Positions 1 to 11,670 of a DNA stretch of 64,000 bases are shown here, piece by piece. Position 1 is the first letter of the stretch, and every line of letters begins with the position of its first letter. Below the pieces are notes generated by a model that did not search any database, had not been told where the DNA came from, and saw only the letters and a list, made by a program, of their open reading frames with translations. The stretch is from Sarocladium kiliense (taxonomy: Eukaryota; Ascomycota; Sordariomycetes; Hypocreales; Sarocladiaceae). The DNA lies in assembly GCA_030734395.1 (NCBI GenBank), contig JAUZTG010000036.1, forward strand, positions 682,001 to 746,000, given 5' to 3'. A program made the translations under genes and the position numbers.

Positions 1-1
1 C

Positions 2-181
2 TACGAGGAGGTGTCTGTTGCTTCCAAGTCTGCGAAGTGGGAGCCTAAGGAGACCTGGGAGCACCGCCAGAGCATTGCTCACCAGGGAGGCATTGATCAT
101 GATTCGCACGGCAAGAATTCCTCTTCTCCGGGAGAGCATGGTGTTGAGGCTGGTCACTACGAGAAGAATGGCACCGTCTAA
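2..181 (+). CDS. C-terminal end of an unidentified protein (5' part outside window)
   Basis: An open frame runs from the left edge to a TAA at 179-181, giving 59 residues. The tail is hydrophilic, rich in His, Glu, Ser and Gly, and ends in KNGTV. No domain is visible. Charged tails of this sort occur on fungal MFS sugar transporters, among other proteins, but nothing here proves that. The frame is believable because the codons look coding and no other long frame competes. The upstream sequence is needed to identify it. Confidence 0.4.
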   Translation, partial: YEEVSVASKSAKWEPKETWEHRQSIAHQGGIDHDSHGKNSSSPGEHGVEAGHYEKNGTV

Positions 182-1664
182 GCGCTGTCCGGTAGAACTA
201 TCCTGGTATATGAGTTTCACGTCTAGTTCACGCTACATTTAATCAAAGACGATTCAAGTAATTTCGTGTGCCTCCTTGCAATACTGTGACCTCGCATCCC
301 GTGAGACTTCATTGCGTCACAGCGCAGGTTGCGATCAGTGTGACGGCCGACTGCCAACTTGCACCATGCAGGCAATGTTAAGTTGGAGGCAAGCAACAGT
401 CACGCAGTCGGACTACTGTTGCTTACCTTCAAAGCCTCATGAGGGGGAGGCGTAACTGCCGGTCACTACAACACCTCATACGAAGAGTAACGGCGGGCTG
501 GTTTAGCAAGCTACAGGCTCAACTGCTCGGCTGGCTGCACAGAGGTGGTGAGGTGGCCAAGACCTACCTCAACGACGACTACTCCACTTCATCCAGTTGG
601 AGCAATGCCACAAGCAGGGGTGTCAACAGTGTTCATGTTTCCATGTTTCGTCAACTCGGAAGGTCACCTCATTATTCACCAGCCGGGAGCGGATCTCAAC
701 GTCTTGGCTTGGGGTCTCCCACTATACACTCGAGGAAGAGTAGAGTCATTGGCTAGGCTATCTAAAGTTTCCAGAAGTCTCTATATATAAACGCATGTAT
801 GTAGTACGAGGCGAGCGAATGGCAGAAGGAGGAAAATAGCCTTTGGCATCACCCAGAGGGCAGCCCTCTGCTACACATCGTTTTCCTTCTCATGCTTGGC
901 AAAACTAGTCCTGTCATCGCCTGCATGTGCAATTTACAAGTGCCGATCATTGCTTTAAGCTTATAGACGTCACCAGCGGGGATCTTCCACCCGCACCAGT
1001 CAGACGCACCATATATGCACACGTTGTATAATTTGCCGAGCCTCCGCATTTTTGGCGTCTTCCTCATCCGTTCTATGTCCCCATTGCTGGAAGAAGGCAT
1101 CTCGCTGTCACGTCCAAGTTAGGCAACTGGTTGTTCTCCCCCGCGTTCGCATTGGTATCCTTGTTACTTGGCGGATGGGGCAAGGTCTGGGGTATCCTTT
1201 ACTACCCATCAGGAGCACTGGTTTCTTATCCTGGGCAAGCCCTCTGTTCTCATTGATGCAAGTTCTGAAGGGAAGTCTCCTCACCCCTGAAACAGACTCG
1301 TGCATAATTTTCTCCTCTCTCCATCGGCATTTGATCCGGAATGCTGCAGGATACGTCATAAGCTCGTAAACTATAACTGATATCTTGTACAAGGGGACCG
1401 ATTGGTGGACTCGGTTGTCTGGAGATCAGCAGGCCATGTGCGTGTTCCCCAGATGCTGATCATTAGTCGAGAAGAAGGGATATACTCTCAGAACTTAGCC
1501 ACCCACCTTTGATGGAGTTGGCGCCGAGGAAGCAACTTGGCAGGATAGTGGCATGTATAAATAGCAGTCGGCGTCGCGACTCGTCCATGTCTCAATGTCC
1601 TACTCCGGACAGTTTTCGATCATAAGATCACTCAAGCTCTCTATCTTAAGTGCCAATCGCAAAC
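182..1664. other. Intergenic region, 1.5 kb
   Basis: Several short open frames on both strands overlap each other, lack domain signals and look like chance. The right end holds the promoter and 5' leader of the esterase gene, including a TATA box about 110 bases upstream of its ATG. I see no RNA gene or repeat. Confidence 0.6.
1556..1563 (+). promoter_or_regulatory. TATA box of the esterase gene
   Basis: The sequence TATAAATA lies 102 bases before the ATG at 1665, in the usual place for a core promoter element in filamentous fungi. No other TATA-like string lies closer. Confidence 0.6.
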
Positions 1665-2628
1665 ATGGTCAACCAAAAGATTGCCGCAACTCTCCTAGCC
1701 GCCGCCTACACGGCCCTCGCAGCCCCCTCCTCCGGCTGCGGCTCCGGCAGCCTCCAGTCCGGCGTCCACACTGTGAACGGCCGAGAATACACGCTCACTC
1801 TGCCGGATAACTACGACCCGAACAATCCTTACCGCCTCGTTGTTGGCATCCACTGGTGGGGAGGCAGCATGCAGGATGTTGAGACTGGCCAGACCGTCGA
1901 GACTGGTGTCTGGAGCTACTATGGCCTTGAACGACTGTCTGAGGGCTCGACTCTCTTTGCTGCACCTCAGGGGAACGGCGGCGCTTGGGCTGACCCAGCC
2001 AACGACTATCCGTACATCCTGGCCATGATCCAGCAGATCGAGGAGGGTGCTTGTGTTGAGACTGACCTGCGATTCTCCATTGGCTTCAGCTGGGGAGGTT
2101 CGACCAGTAACGGCCTTGCTTGCCGCTCTGACAACCCCTTCCGTGCCATCGCCGCCATTAACCCGGCTGGCCCCTTCGCTTGTAAGACTTCACTTGCATC
2201 TACCTAGATGAATCGGACCCAACAGAGTTGCTGACCTCATAAACAGGCGACGATGGCTCCGCTCAAGTTGGATATCTCGGTATCCATGGTACCGGCGACA
2301 ATCCCGATGGCGGCCGTGCCCAACGTGACCGCTGGATGGCGAACAACCAGTGCGCCGCAAAGGAGGAAGCTCCTGCTCCTGGCTCCAATGCGCCTCATGC
2401 TCGCACCGACTACGATTGCCAAGGACCCCCGGTTTCATGGATTTTATTTGTGAGTTTCTGCCTCCCAAGTCTGGGAGAAGGCAGCTTCATTATGGACTCT
2501 GCTGACTTTTATAGGATGGTGGGCATATTGCTGCACCTTATGATGGTGGCCAAGGCGACAGCGGTTCCCAAACTTTCGCCTCCCCAGCGGCCTGGGAGTT
2601 CTTCAGTCAGTTCACTGCTGGTGGCTAA
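1665..2628 (+). CDS. Secreted feruloyl-esterase-like hydrolase (LpqC/PHB-depolymerase type)
   Basis: Three exons (1665-2181, 2247-2449, 2515-2628) encode 277 aa. The in-frame codon at 1650 is GTG, so the ATG at 1665 is taken; it gives a clean signal peptide ending near TALAAP. The mature chain starts with a Cys-containing SGCGSG segment typical of fungal feruloyl esterase C/D and acetylxylan-esterase relatives. The nucleophile is in the GFSWG elbow, the probable acid is Asp in HGTGDNPDGG, and the His is in FDGGH, which is formed across the second splice junction. The expected role is extracellular release of ferulate or acetyl groups from plant cell-wall polysaccharide. Length and motif order fit a complete enzyme; the exact substrate cannot be read from sequence. 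Confidence 0.85.
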
Positions 2629-2833
2629 ACAAGCCCGAGCAAAGGAAGGATGATATGTTCTTTGAGCATAGTCTTATCACCATTGATCACTTCGAGCAAG
2701 GCGTATCTCGTCTCCTGACGATATTCACATATCTATGATAATGCAGGACAGTATTACTTACAAGCATGTATACCAGCGTGACCATAAGTCAGGTATAAAA
2801 AGGGTTACCCTAACATTGATCGTCCTGACTCCA

Positions 2834-4975
2834 TCATGACTGCGTATCACCATGCTCCCCTCTTAGTGCCTCTGTACCTTCCGCCCTGTCTTCTTCACCC
2901 AACTCAGACGGACTTCTGCTGTAGACAATTGGATTGTCCGTATCTGTGGTCCTTGATGATGCTCCAGAATCTGATCGAGTCGTCGGGCGAGGTGCTTGGA
3001 TCGGCCCTCGGCCTTGGAAGCCAACACGAAGTCCGGTCCTACCTCCACCCTCGGTATCAGGTCTCGTCATAGCATGCCTTCTCAAATTATCTTCTGTCAG
3101 TCTCCCGTCACGACCGGCGCCTCCTTCGTTGCCGTCTTCTCCACCTTGCGGTGGCGCGCGTTGCTCAGGCTCGGTACCTGCTCCTACGCCATCAACCTGT
3201 GCTTCGATCGACGCATGTATGATTGGTGCAGATGTGCGAGAAGAAACATGCACGATATCTGCCATCCTGTTCACCATTTCCAGCAAGGGCTTAGAGTCGA
3301 GATGATTGTCCGCTGCTATCATGCGCACGCAAGCCCACAATAATGTCAGAATGACCCGATGTCGCGTATTAGGATGCACTTCTCCCAGCTCAACCCCTTG
3401 GTCAGCTGGCCGAGGAGCTCGATCGGGCTGATGAACTTCGTTTGCCGCGTTTGGAAGCGCTGGAGGAGTGATGTCCCAACCCTCAACTCCTAGGCTGTAC
3501 TCAACTCCACCAACTCTTACACTTGTTTGCGGAACTTGAATGTCGACGACTTGGGTTTCTTGCACAGTCATCAAGTCTCTAATCATCCTGCGAAAGAATC
3601 GCGCATTTGTCAGACTCAAAACCGCAACTGCCCAAAGACCCGGACCCTTCGTGCCCAACGCTGTCGAAATAGACGAATCAAGCTCGCTGCAGAGCTTAGC
3701 CCGCTCTCGACTGAATGAGCTATTCTGATACCGCTGTATGTTCTCTCGTAGGCCCCTGAGAGCATCAGACAACCCATGTTCAGTGGCCACTTCCCTTAAA
3801 GATAAAGCAAACAATCGACTCATGTCGTTTTCGGTTTCAGTCCCATTACGAAGATGGTGTGTGCGCATATGTGGGAAGAAAACCGAGATGTGTTTGCCCT
3901 CGGGAAGCAAGAAGCCGTGAGGACTTAAGGAAAGCCGTAGGACCCCGACTGCCATTTTCTCAACGTCAGCCGCCGGTATTCGTATGACGTTCCGACCCTG
4001 CTGTGCGGTGATGTGGTCCATGTCAAGATAGAAAACGTCTTGAGGTTTGATGCTCGTGGCCCCTACAGCGGCTGCCCATTCACGATGTCTCGCGTTGAGG
4101 CTTGATCTAGCCTGGAAAGTAGCTGTATCAACCGTAACAGCCTGATTGGGATCTCGAGTGCTCCGAATCGGACGCCTCGACTCGTATGTAAGGTCGTATA
4201 CCCTGCTGATCCGTCCCTGCTGGTTCTTGATCGGAAGACATCCTATCGCGAGCCAGAACAACTCATCAAGAGGCGTCGGATCTGCTATATACGCCTCAGA
4301 CACTGGGTCCAGATGAGTCGCATAGTACGTCTCGTCGAACCGAGTTTCATTGCTGTTGAGGCTTTGACGCCACCATATGGTACCGGTGATTCCGTACAGC
4401 TTGCCTGTGGTAGTCGAGTAGCGCCAGAGCTCCTCGTCCGTGCGATTGGGCTCCTCAGTGGGCAGCCTTGCCGTTGTTCGAATACTTATCTGCTCTCCTC
4501 GATCATGACGATGGCCATACCGACCTCGGAGGCCCACTCCCAGTATGAAGAAGCGATGTACAGGTAACCAAGCCTCGCGTTGGCGAATAAGTAACGTATC
4601 GTCGAACTTAGCAATGTTCGCATAGTGAGTGGTCAAGAAAGCAAAGTTGACCCAGCCGGTCGTGGACATTGGTAACAAACCCTGCTGACCGTCTCCATTT
4701 ATAGTTTCCTTCAATGAAGGACTGCCGGTCTGGACTGGAGATGCAGTGAGAATCGGCACACGTACAGTCCGGAAGCGGATGGAGCGCGTCAACTTCCAAG
4801 AGTCTTGGACATATCCGGTTTTACCGCTATCCACCACATCAAGAGCTTGATAACGGTCAGACCGCGCAGCCCTGAGGATGAGATACGGCGTGACAATTCC
4901 AATCAACGCAACCAGGGCTAGTCCTACTGCGACCCAAGTGCCTACCGTGGCGGCAATGTCAATTGGATCAGCCAT
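2834..4975 (-). CDS. Fungal protein of unknown function with one N-terminal membrane segment
   Basis: This is a single intact frame of 713 aa starting at the ATG at 4975. Residues about 12-34 form one hydrophobic helix after MADPIDIAATVG, a start common to large families of uncharacterised fungal proteins. The rest is soluble, with many Trp and Arg residues in the first 400 positions. The last 150 residues are low in complexity, rich in Gly, Glu, Arg and Thr, and probably disordered. I see no enzyme motif. It converges with the upstream esterase gene (205 bases between stops). The topology suggests a protein anchored by its N-terminus; nothing else is safe to infer. Confidence 0.75.
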   Translation of the reverse strand: MADPIDIAATVGTWVAVGLALVALIGIVTPYLILRAARSDRYQALDVVDSGKTGYVQDSWKLTRSIRFRTVRVPILTASPVQTGSPSLKETINGDGQQGLLPMSTTGWVNFAFLTTHYANIAKFDDTLLIRQREAWLPVHRFFILGVGLRGRYGHRHDRGEQISIRTTARLPTEEPNRTDEELWRYSTTTGKLYGITGTIWWRQSLNSNETRFDETYYATHLDPVSEAYIADPTPLDELFWLAIGCLPIKNQQGRISRVYDLTYESRRPIRSTRDPNQAVTVDTATFQARSSLNARHREWAAAVGATSIKPQDVFYLDMDHITAQQGRNVIRIPAADVEKMAVGVLRLSLSPHGFLLPEGKHISVFFPHMRTHHLRNGTETENDMSRLFALSLREVATEHGLSDALRGLRENIQRYQNSSFSRERAKLCSELDSSISTALGTKGPGLWAVAVLSLTNARFFRRMIRDLMTVQETQVVDIQVPQTSVRVGGVEYSLGVEGWDITPPALPNAANEVHQPDRAPRPADQGVELGEVHPNTRHRVILTLLWACVRMIAADNHLDSKPLLEMVNRMADIVHVSSRTSAPIIHASIEAQVDGVGAGTEPEQRAPPQGGEDGNEGGAGRDGRLTEDNLRRHAMTRPDTEGGGRTGLRVGFQGRGPIQAPRPTTRSDSGASSRTTDTDNPIVYSRSPSELGEEDRAEGTEALRGEHGDTQS

Positions 4976-5837
4976 TGATGCATCGAGCTGGAAGAGTTTT
5001 CATGGTCGTTTATGGTATAAAGAACTGAGACGAGCGCTTCACCAATGAGCGTGCCTTTGGGTCCATGCTAAATTAAAGGAACCTTGACACCGGAGGCTCC
5101 TTTCCTACGCTTAGTCGCGCGGATCTCATAAGCAGCCCAATACTTTGCTGTATTGCAAGCTGACGTGTTTGAGCCCAAGCATTGTGACGTGGCTTGGCTT
5201 TATTGGTCTATGTCACTGCGACTTGACAGGCTTGGCGTGGGCTGAGATAAATTGCTGTATGCAACGGACGTGAGATACGCTATGTAAACGAGAGGCATCC
5301 ATTGCTCCATGTTGAGAGAACCTGGTTCCTGCAGGCCCCGCTACGTTCTCTCAACTCAAGCTGACTGTTCATCTGGTGGCCAAAGTATTAAACGGAGCTT
5401 CTCGGGTCGACAGATTAGAAGCCCGCCGTATTGCAAAAATGGGTGATTGAGTTGGCCTGTGTATTGCGCAATCCACTTTCTTGCTTGGCAGTCGCATTTT
5501 CTGTCGGGGTTCACATCAGTGTATACACGGTATTCAATGCTTGAAGGTTGGTCGTCAGGTTGACCCCTTAGACAAACCGGACTTATGAGCAAGACAACAG
5601 CTATAACTGCCTGCCTTATACATAACTCTAGGTAAGTATGCAGCCTATAAGTGACGCTTGCTATTAAAAATCATGGCCTACTTGTGGATCCAACTTCGTG
5701 CCATTCAATTACTTGAGCTTGGAACGACCATTTTGTAAGTGACGCGGGGGCGGCGACTTGGATGAGATTGCATATGTACTCAGTGATATACATACAGGCC
5801 TATCCTAAGAGCTAGCGCGAGCACGCATCTCGCCTCT
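4976..5837. other. Intergenic region, 0.9 kb
   Basis: It lies between the start of the 713-aa gene and the 3' end of the secreted Thr-rich gene. Only short frames without recognisable content occur. No RNA gene or repeat was seen. Confidence 0.5.
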
Positions 5838-6673
5838 TCAATTACCACATAGACGAGTAAGCGAAAAGTCATCGGCACCAATGATAACAGTGTCGAAGTC
5901 GCCTTGACATGAGAGTGCAATGGACAGTGCAGCAGGCAAAGTCTGGTCCTCGGCTGTGAATGTTTGGCTCGACAGCCGAAACCCGTATGGCCCATTCTCA
6001 GTCAATGTTTGACTTGCAGTGAGGATTTGGCCATCGATGCTGGGGACAGCTGAGCAGGAAAAGCTCCGACCATTGATAGCAGTCTGCAAGTTGATGTAGT
6101 ATTGCAGCTGGTAGGTGAATGGGCCAAGAGCGGGGAGAGTCTGCGTCACAGTGGTGGTTGTAACACCCCCTCGGTCAAATGTGTTGTACCTGCATGGGGC
6201 TGTGCTTAGTTCATGCATCTTTTATGTCGTGACATGCGTTGGACTTACAGGAAGTTTGGAGACGAGCGGGGGTTAATTTGCGACAAAGTAACTCCAGGAC
6301 TGAGACTCCATGGGGAGCCGTCGTCGTTGTCATCGAAGCTGGGGTTGACGAGGATCTGGGTCTCAACACAGCCAGGAGGGCCAACAGGCCCGTCAGTACT
6401 GGCCGTCGAAGGAAGAGTCCCGTCGACGGTGCTACTGGTCTCGCTGGCAGGTTCGGTGACAGTTGTCTCGACCGCATCGGTCGTGTCGGTCGTGTCGGTC
6501 GTGTCGGCGGTAGTTATCGAGGACGCCGGTGGGTAGGCCGTAGCAATTGCCTCGAACGTGGTCGTGGTACACGGAGCGACTGGAGAATGAGGATACGGTC
6601 TGTAAGGACCAGCGTTGACAGCAACCCCAAGAACTGTGCACGCAAAGACAGCGATAAGCTGCTGACGAGCCAT
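5838..6673 (-). CDS. Secreted Thr-rich protein with a C-terminal jelly-roll-like domain
   Basis: Two exons (6673-6249 and 6189-5838) join in frame to give 258 aa; the 59-base intron has a GTAAGT donor and CAG acceptor. Residues 1-21 are a signal peptide (cleavage near VNAGP). A Thr/Ser-rich linker follows, with a TTDTTDTTD repeat and probably heavy O-glycosylation. From about residue 108 there is a domain starting NPSFDD...W and ending near DDFSLT. That frame is typical of galactose-binding-like/CBM4_9-like jelly rolls in fungal secreted proteins. The likely role is binding at a wall or extracellular carbohydrate; no catalytic residues are visible. The domain call is by pattern only. Confidence 0.75.
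6481..6507. repeat. Three tandem 9-bp units inside the Thr-rich gene
   Basis: The unit TCGTGTCGG occurs three times in a row on the plus strand, encoding TTD-type triplets on the minus strand. Such in-frame minisatellites in secreted linker regions tend to vary in copy number between strains. Confidence 0.8.
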
Positions 6674-7137
6674 GATGAGAGGAGGTAACGAATGGACAAA
6701 TGCGTGTCGGCGAGAAAATGATCAAACTCCAGCGTGACAAGTCCTCTCGAACACTTCAGCGGGGGATACAGACGTTGATCCTCTTAAGGAAACTGGCCTT
6801 CCAGTTGTAAGTTTTGCTCAAGGGAGGATCGACGCTAAAGCTATAACATTGCTTCTTCGCGTGAATCATGGTCGATCAACTGAGCGTCTCAGATCGCAAT
6901 CTGCCATGCACGGGGCATTTAAAATCGCATAGATCCGAGTGTGAAGGTGAGACACCGGGTTCATTTAATATGATGGGTTACAGTAGTTGAGTAGAGAACG
7001 GGCTGGCCGAAGTCAACATAGGATACTATCTAATGATTGAGTAGAGTCATATCAGGGGCAATGAACACCGCTCCCAGTTCAGCGACGGTCATCATGACCA
7101 GCACCAATACGTAGTTCCATACGCATCTAGGAAATCC
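6674..7137. other. Intergenic region, 0.46 kb
   Basis: It holds the promoter of the minus-strand Thr-rich gene and the 3' end of the minus-strand monooxygenase. Nothing else is visible. Confidence 0.5.
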
Positions 7138-8409
7138 TTACTCCTGCCACTCATAATGAGGTATATCATACTTATCCTTCCCGAACGAGCTCGCCCAAAA
7201 CCCACCGAACCAAGAGAACAGGCCGCGGAACTGCATCACGAAGCAGATGAAGCGGAACACAAGATTTCGCAGCCAAATGCCCCAAACTGTCTGCGGAGCC
7301 ATGACACCCGGGACGCCTGGTGGAATAGCCTGCATGTCCTTGATGATGGGAGCCATCCTCTCTTCGTAGGCGCGCAGTCCTGCAGCTACGTCGCCTTTAT
7401 GACGCCTAATCTCTCCCGCGAGGATATATGCGCCTGCTATAGCCAAGCTGGTGCCGTTACCAGTCGGCCCTCCTGCGTAGCCCGCATCTCCCACGAGAAC
7501 GAACCGTCCTTTGTGCAAGCTAGGCATCTTCACCTGAACCCATTCTGAGCCGTAGAAGTTGTCCGATTCCAGCATCCCATCGAGGACTTGATCAGTCAGC
7601 CACCCGGCGCCCCGAAACTCCTCATCAACGTACGACCTGAGAGCCTGGTCGCCTTTCTGAGACGCCTCTCGGAATGCCGCTGTCGCATCAATATCATTGC
7701 GAGGCTTGACGCGCATCAAGGTTGCCATAGTTCCTCCACCAGGGGCAGCTCCCATGGCGATGAACCTCCCGCCGACAGCGGTGTAAGCCTTTCCGATCCG
7801 TGAGCCTTCCACAAGGTCTTCCTTGATGGTGAAATAGGCAGCCCAGGTGTTGAGTCGGACTATATGGTCGCGGACACCACATTCGAAGCCGATTGCGCGT
7901 GTTCTTGAAGTTGCGCCATCGCATGCTACCACAAGATCATACTCCGTCGTCGGTGTTCCATTGGCGAATTCGACTGTGACAGGTCCATCACCATCGCTCT
8001 GTCGCATTGACGCGACCTGCTCTCCGAAGATATACTTGATCCTCTCACTGTCTTTACCCAGATCGTAAATTACCTTCGACAATTCTCCTCGAGAAATCTC
8101 ATACTCCGACACAAGAAACTGCGAGTCCGGGTCGCCAGTCGCCTTCATGACAGCAATAGGCGACCCGTCTTCCCGCACAAAGCTCAGCCCATCCATTTCG
8201 TACATTGCGGCACGGACAGCCTCTTCCATGCCAGGCATCCGCCGCATGATGGTCACACCCGCGGTGCGAATGTCGACATTTTGGCCACCGCGTCGGAGCT
8301 CTGGAAAGCGCTCAATGACGGTAATGTTTGCACCAGTGCGGGCGAGCCAGTACGCGGCCGTCGGTCCAGCGATGGACGCGCCGACGATAAGGATGCGGAG
8401 GTTTGACAT
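7138..8409 (-). CDS. Group A FAD-dependent monooxygenase (TetX/PHBH fold)
   Basis: A single-exon gene of 423 aa. The N-terminal dinucleotide-binding motif is present as VGASIAG (residues about 8-14) with Glu at the end of the second strand (VIER). The middle DG motif reads ACDGATSRTR, and the C-terminal FAD motif reads VGDAGYAGGPTGNGTS. These are the three signatures of class A flavin hydroxylases, which use NAD(P)H and O2 to hydroxylate an aromatic or polyketide-like substrate. The last 60 residues include a hydrophobic stretch (NLVFRFICFVMQF). It is the first gene of a block with an MFS transporter, a SnoaL-like enzyme and a broken Zn2Cys6 regulator, which suggests a small metabolic cluster. 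The substrate is unknown. Confidence 0.88.
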   Translation of the reverse strand: MSNLRILIVGASIAGPTAAYWLARTGANITVIERFPELRRGGQNVDIRTAGVTIMRRMPGMEEAVRAAMYEMDGLSFVREDGSPIAVMKATGDPDSQFLVSEYEISRGELSKVIYDLGKDSERIKYIFGEQVASMRQSDGDGPVTVEFANGTPTTEYDLVVACDGATSRTRAIGFECGVRDHIVRLNTWAAYFTIKEDLVEGSRIGKAYTAVGGRFIAMGAAPGGGTMATLMRVKPRNDIDATAAFREASQKGDQALRSYVDEEFRGAGWLTDQVLDGMLESDNFYGSEWVQVKMPSLHKGRFVLVGDAGYAGGPTGNGTSLAIAGAYILAGEIRRHKGDVAAGLRAYEERMAPIIKDMQAIPPGVPGVMAPQTVWGIWLRNLVFRFICFVMQFRGLFSWFGGFWASSFGKDKYDIPHYEWQE

Positions 8410-8948
8410 AGCTCAGCGACTTGACAGGAGGGTCGTATATAGAAGAAGATCGCCAAGCCTCTAAATGACCAACCCGGAAAGAGGAATCCATTTATTTGCT
8501 AATTATAAGGCTGCCACATTTGATAAGAGGCTTCCGTATTGAATTACAACCGGCTTAGCGCTTACAGGAGCACAACTAGACTGGTTCGCCGGATGCCTAG
8601 GACCGTGCCGTCTTCCGAAGACCTCTCCACATACGGTATACAGTGACTCAGTCGCCCTCTAGTAACTCAATAGCAGTGCTGTAGCGCCACCGAGTGGTTT
8701 GAGGTGAATAGGGACCTACCCGAAGAGCGATCTAGCCATGGGCTCGACCTAATCTTCTAGGATTAGGCTATATCTACTCCTAGGGAGTCATCACTTGTCG
8801 CGACACACCATGCTACCACACCAATGCCGCCGAGCAGACAAGGAGAGGGATTTGCTGATCGTGATTCGCAATTGTGTGCCACAAGTAATTCATAACCTCA
8901 GAAGCCTAAGCACAGTAAAGGATTAAGCTCATTACCACCCTATCACTC
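8410..8948. other. Intergenic region, 0.54 kb
   Basis: It contains the promoter of the minus-strand FAD monooxygenase and the 3' end of the MFS gene. No coding signal is seen. Confidence 0.5.
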
Positions 8949-10828
8949 TCAGTCTGTTGTTGAGTCCGCACTATCCTTCTTGCTAACAGCCTTTCGCCAC
9001 TTCGCATTGAGGAAGTACACAGGGAGGCCTAGCACAAACGATGCTGCAAAGATCCCTGATAAAACACCGAACGTCCACTTGACACCACCGTGCTCAGTCA
9101 TTGGTGTAAAGGCATACGTCAGGCAGAACGAGATGATGTTCTTGCTGCCGACAACCATGACAAGAGCAGGGCCGGGGTGCTTAGGCCAGACCTCGGACGC
9201 AAATGTAGTGGACACTACCAAAACAGCCACCCAGGCCGTGTTGTAGAATGTATAGGAGAGCACGATTCCCCACCAGGATGAGCTGCCCTGAACTGTGAAA
9301 GCATATAGGAGGATCATGGCAAAGCCGACGATTGCCACGGGGATGAGGACGATGATCCGATGCTCAGGCTTGTGGATGCCGTTGTTGCGCCTGGCGAGCC
9401 AGAGAACGATCCAGTCGCCAATGATAACAGCGTAGGCCGAACCGAGGATAGAGCCGATGATGGCACCCACATTGATGAGACCAATCGACTTGGGCGCCCA
9501 ACCGTGTGCCTGGAGAGCTTGATCATATGTCAAACTCATGTTGATGGTTATTCCTACTCATTGTTAGTTCTCGGGTCAGGCAAGTGTCAGTAGTACACAG
9601 TAACCGATCTGCAATCAGTAAAGGGGGCGAGGAAGCTAGATGCAGATCAAGAAAGACTCACCTAAGGCAACTGAGCTGATGAGAATGGAGAACAAGATAG
9701 CCGGCGAAGCAAGACACTTAAACATCAACACCCATGAGCTGAGCATCATTTTCACTGGTTGAGGATGCGGCTTGCTCCAGAGGGCAATTCGATTTCTGAA
9801 AGAAGGCTGCGGGCCATCGTAAGCGCCCATGTCTGGTAGCCCAATCTGCCCTTGGGATTGGAGTTCCGGGTGATCTTCGACTTCGTCCGCAGGCACCACA
9901 TGAGTAACACCAAAGTCGTCAGTATAGACAACCACGCCATCTATGCTCATCGCTGGCCGAGCGAAGCGCGTTTCGTATGCGCCGAAGATGGACAACACCA
10001 GTCCAACAGCAATAGTGATAACGAATACCCAATAATACCACTGCCAGCCGAGAGCAGCATTGATGTATGATGAGACAATATTGAGGAAGCCTGAGAAGAC
10101 AGTCTGCGTCATCCAGTACAGCCCAAAGACTCGGTTCCGCTGATGGAGGAAGGTGATTTCGGTGAGCATCAGAGGTAGCACAGACTCGGTAGCTCCTGTT
10201 GCAAGACCTTGCAGGATCCGACTCCCAAGATGGCCCTTATACGAGTTTTGGACAGCAGCACCGATAGTGGCGGCTAGGAGGATGACGGTGGAGGCGAGGA
10301 AGACCGGGCGTCGGCCATAGGCAAGGGCCAGGGGAAGGACAATGTAATTCCCTACACCTGTGTCAGTGCCAGAGTTCACGCTGGAGACGGAAAGTCGACT
10401 GACCTAGGCCAATGCAAAGTGAAGGGATCGTGAGAAGGTATACAATCTCATGAGTCGTGTAACCCTGAGGAGCATACATGCCGAAAAAGACTCCCAGAAT
10501 AGGGCCAAGTCCGCCAGCCAGAGCCAAACTAAGGAGGGCTATAGCAGGATGTTAGCTAGCGACCTAGTTGCTGATCTCAACCAGGAATCCACTTACAGAA
10601 CCAGCAGCAGCAGAAGATGGTGGCTATCTTCTCCCATGTCTTGAAGTTGAGGGGATCATTAGGGTCGTTTGAAGGAATGGGCAAGCAGCGAATTGCTCCT
10701 TGTCCGTCGATGAGCAAGGCGTCACCAGCAACGTGCGTCATGCTCTTGCCCTTGGAGGCCTTCTCAGCGTCGGAAGGGTTGTCAACGTGCTCCATCGCTT
10801 CGACGGCAGCGGGCTTGCTGTCGGCCAT
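8949..10828 (-). CDS. MFS transporter, DHA1 (drug:H+ antiporter) type
   Basis: Four exons (10828-10597, 10538-10404, 10351-9662, 9553-8949) splice in frame to 553 aa. The cytosolic N-terminus carries the DPNDPLNFKTWEK segment typical of fungal DHA1 pumps just before TM1. The loop between TM2 and TM3 carries LALAYGRRPVF, the motif A equivalent. About twelve hydrophobic helices are visible, split by a hydrophilic central loop (residues about 260-330). The likely role is plasma-membrane export of a small molecule by proton antiport. It lies between the FAD monooxygenase and the divergently read SnoaL-like gene, so it may export their product or substrate; that link is inference. Confidence 0.87.
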
Positions 10829-11670
10829 TGTTGAAGATACGCTACGTCGCAGCCAAAGGGTCTTGGGAGACGATCAAGGGAGCCGAGCGAGGCAGAATAA
10901 CAACTAGAGCACCGAGAACCTGTGGAGCATGGGGCATTACAGGGCTTATATAGAAGCAAGCAGCCACCGCCGAGGGAGTTCCCAGCCCGCGGTAGCAAGT
11001 CCCCATGGGGAGGACTGATCCGCCGGCGCACATTCGGAGCCTCTCGCCAGGCTGTGATACCCCAGCATGTGCCTCGACCTCCTCAATCTCCATGCTAAAC
11101 TCTTAACCTGCTAGTGATGAGCGGGGACGGTCAGGGATCTAGCGTCGGGCCAAGGCCCCCCGCAACCCGATCGTACACGCCCAGGCGGCGAAGACATGCT
11201 CCAAGCCTTGGTACCCCGGACTTAATGACATGTTACTACTCCCTTGGCGACAGTCTAGCCCCAGATGAGTTCTTCATGTGGTGTTAAGGTGGCTTTGAGT
11301 GCGGGGGAACCGAACCGAATTTGCATGTTTCTGGGGTCCGAACCGACTTTGTATGAAGCTCTTTGAGGAACTCACCACAGCTCGGTCCCCTCGGTCCCTC
11401 GATTCGCTCTTCATCTTCGGCGTTCTTAATATTAGATGATTAAAAGAGGGACGTGCATTTCTGGCCATGCGCATGATGCGATGCGGCGGAGACTAGACCC
11501 TGCATGTTGTTCAAGTCCCAAGGAGTATAAAAAGGTTGGAGAGAGAACCTTGGAGACTAGATTTCCATGCATTCAAGGGCACAACAGTTCAACTACAATT
11601 TCCGTGTCAACCACAATTCGAAGTTATTGTCCACTAATCAGACTCAGCCCATCGACAAGCGACTTGCAGA
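10829..11670. other. Divergent promoter region between MFS and SnoaL-like genes, 0.84 kb
   Basis: It separates the MFS gene (minus) from the SnoaL-like gene (plus), so co-regulation from a shared region is possible. The plus-strand gene has a TATA box; no long repeat was found. Short open frames here lack support. Confidence 0.55.
11526..11533 (+). promoter_or_regulatory. TATA box of the SnoaL-like gene
   Basis: TATAAAAA lies 138 bases before the ATG at 11671, a normal spacing for a TATA element with a leader of about 100 bases. Confidence 0.55.
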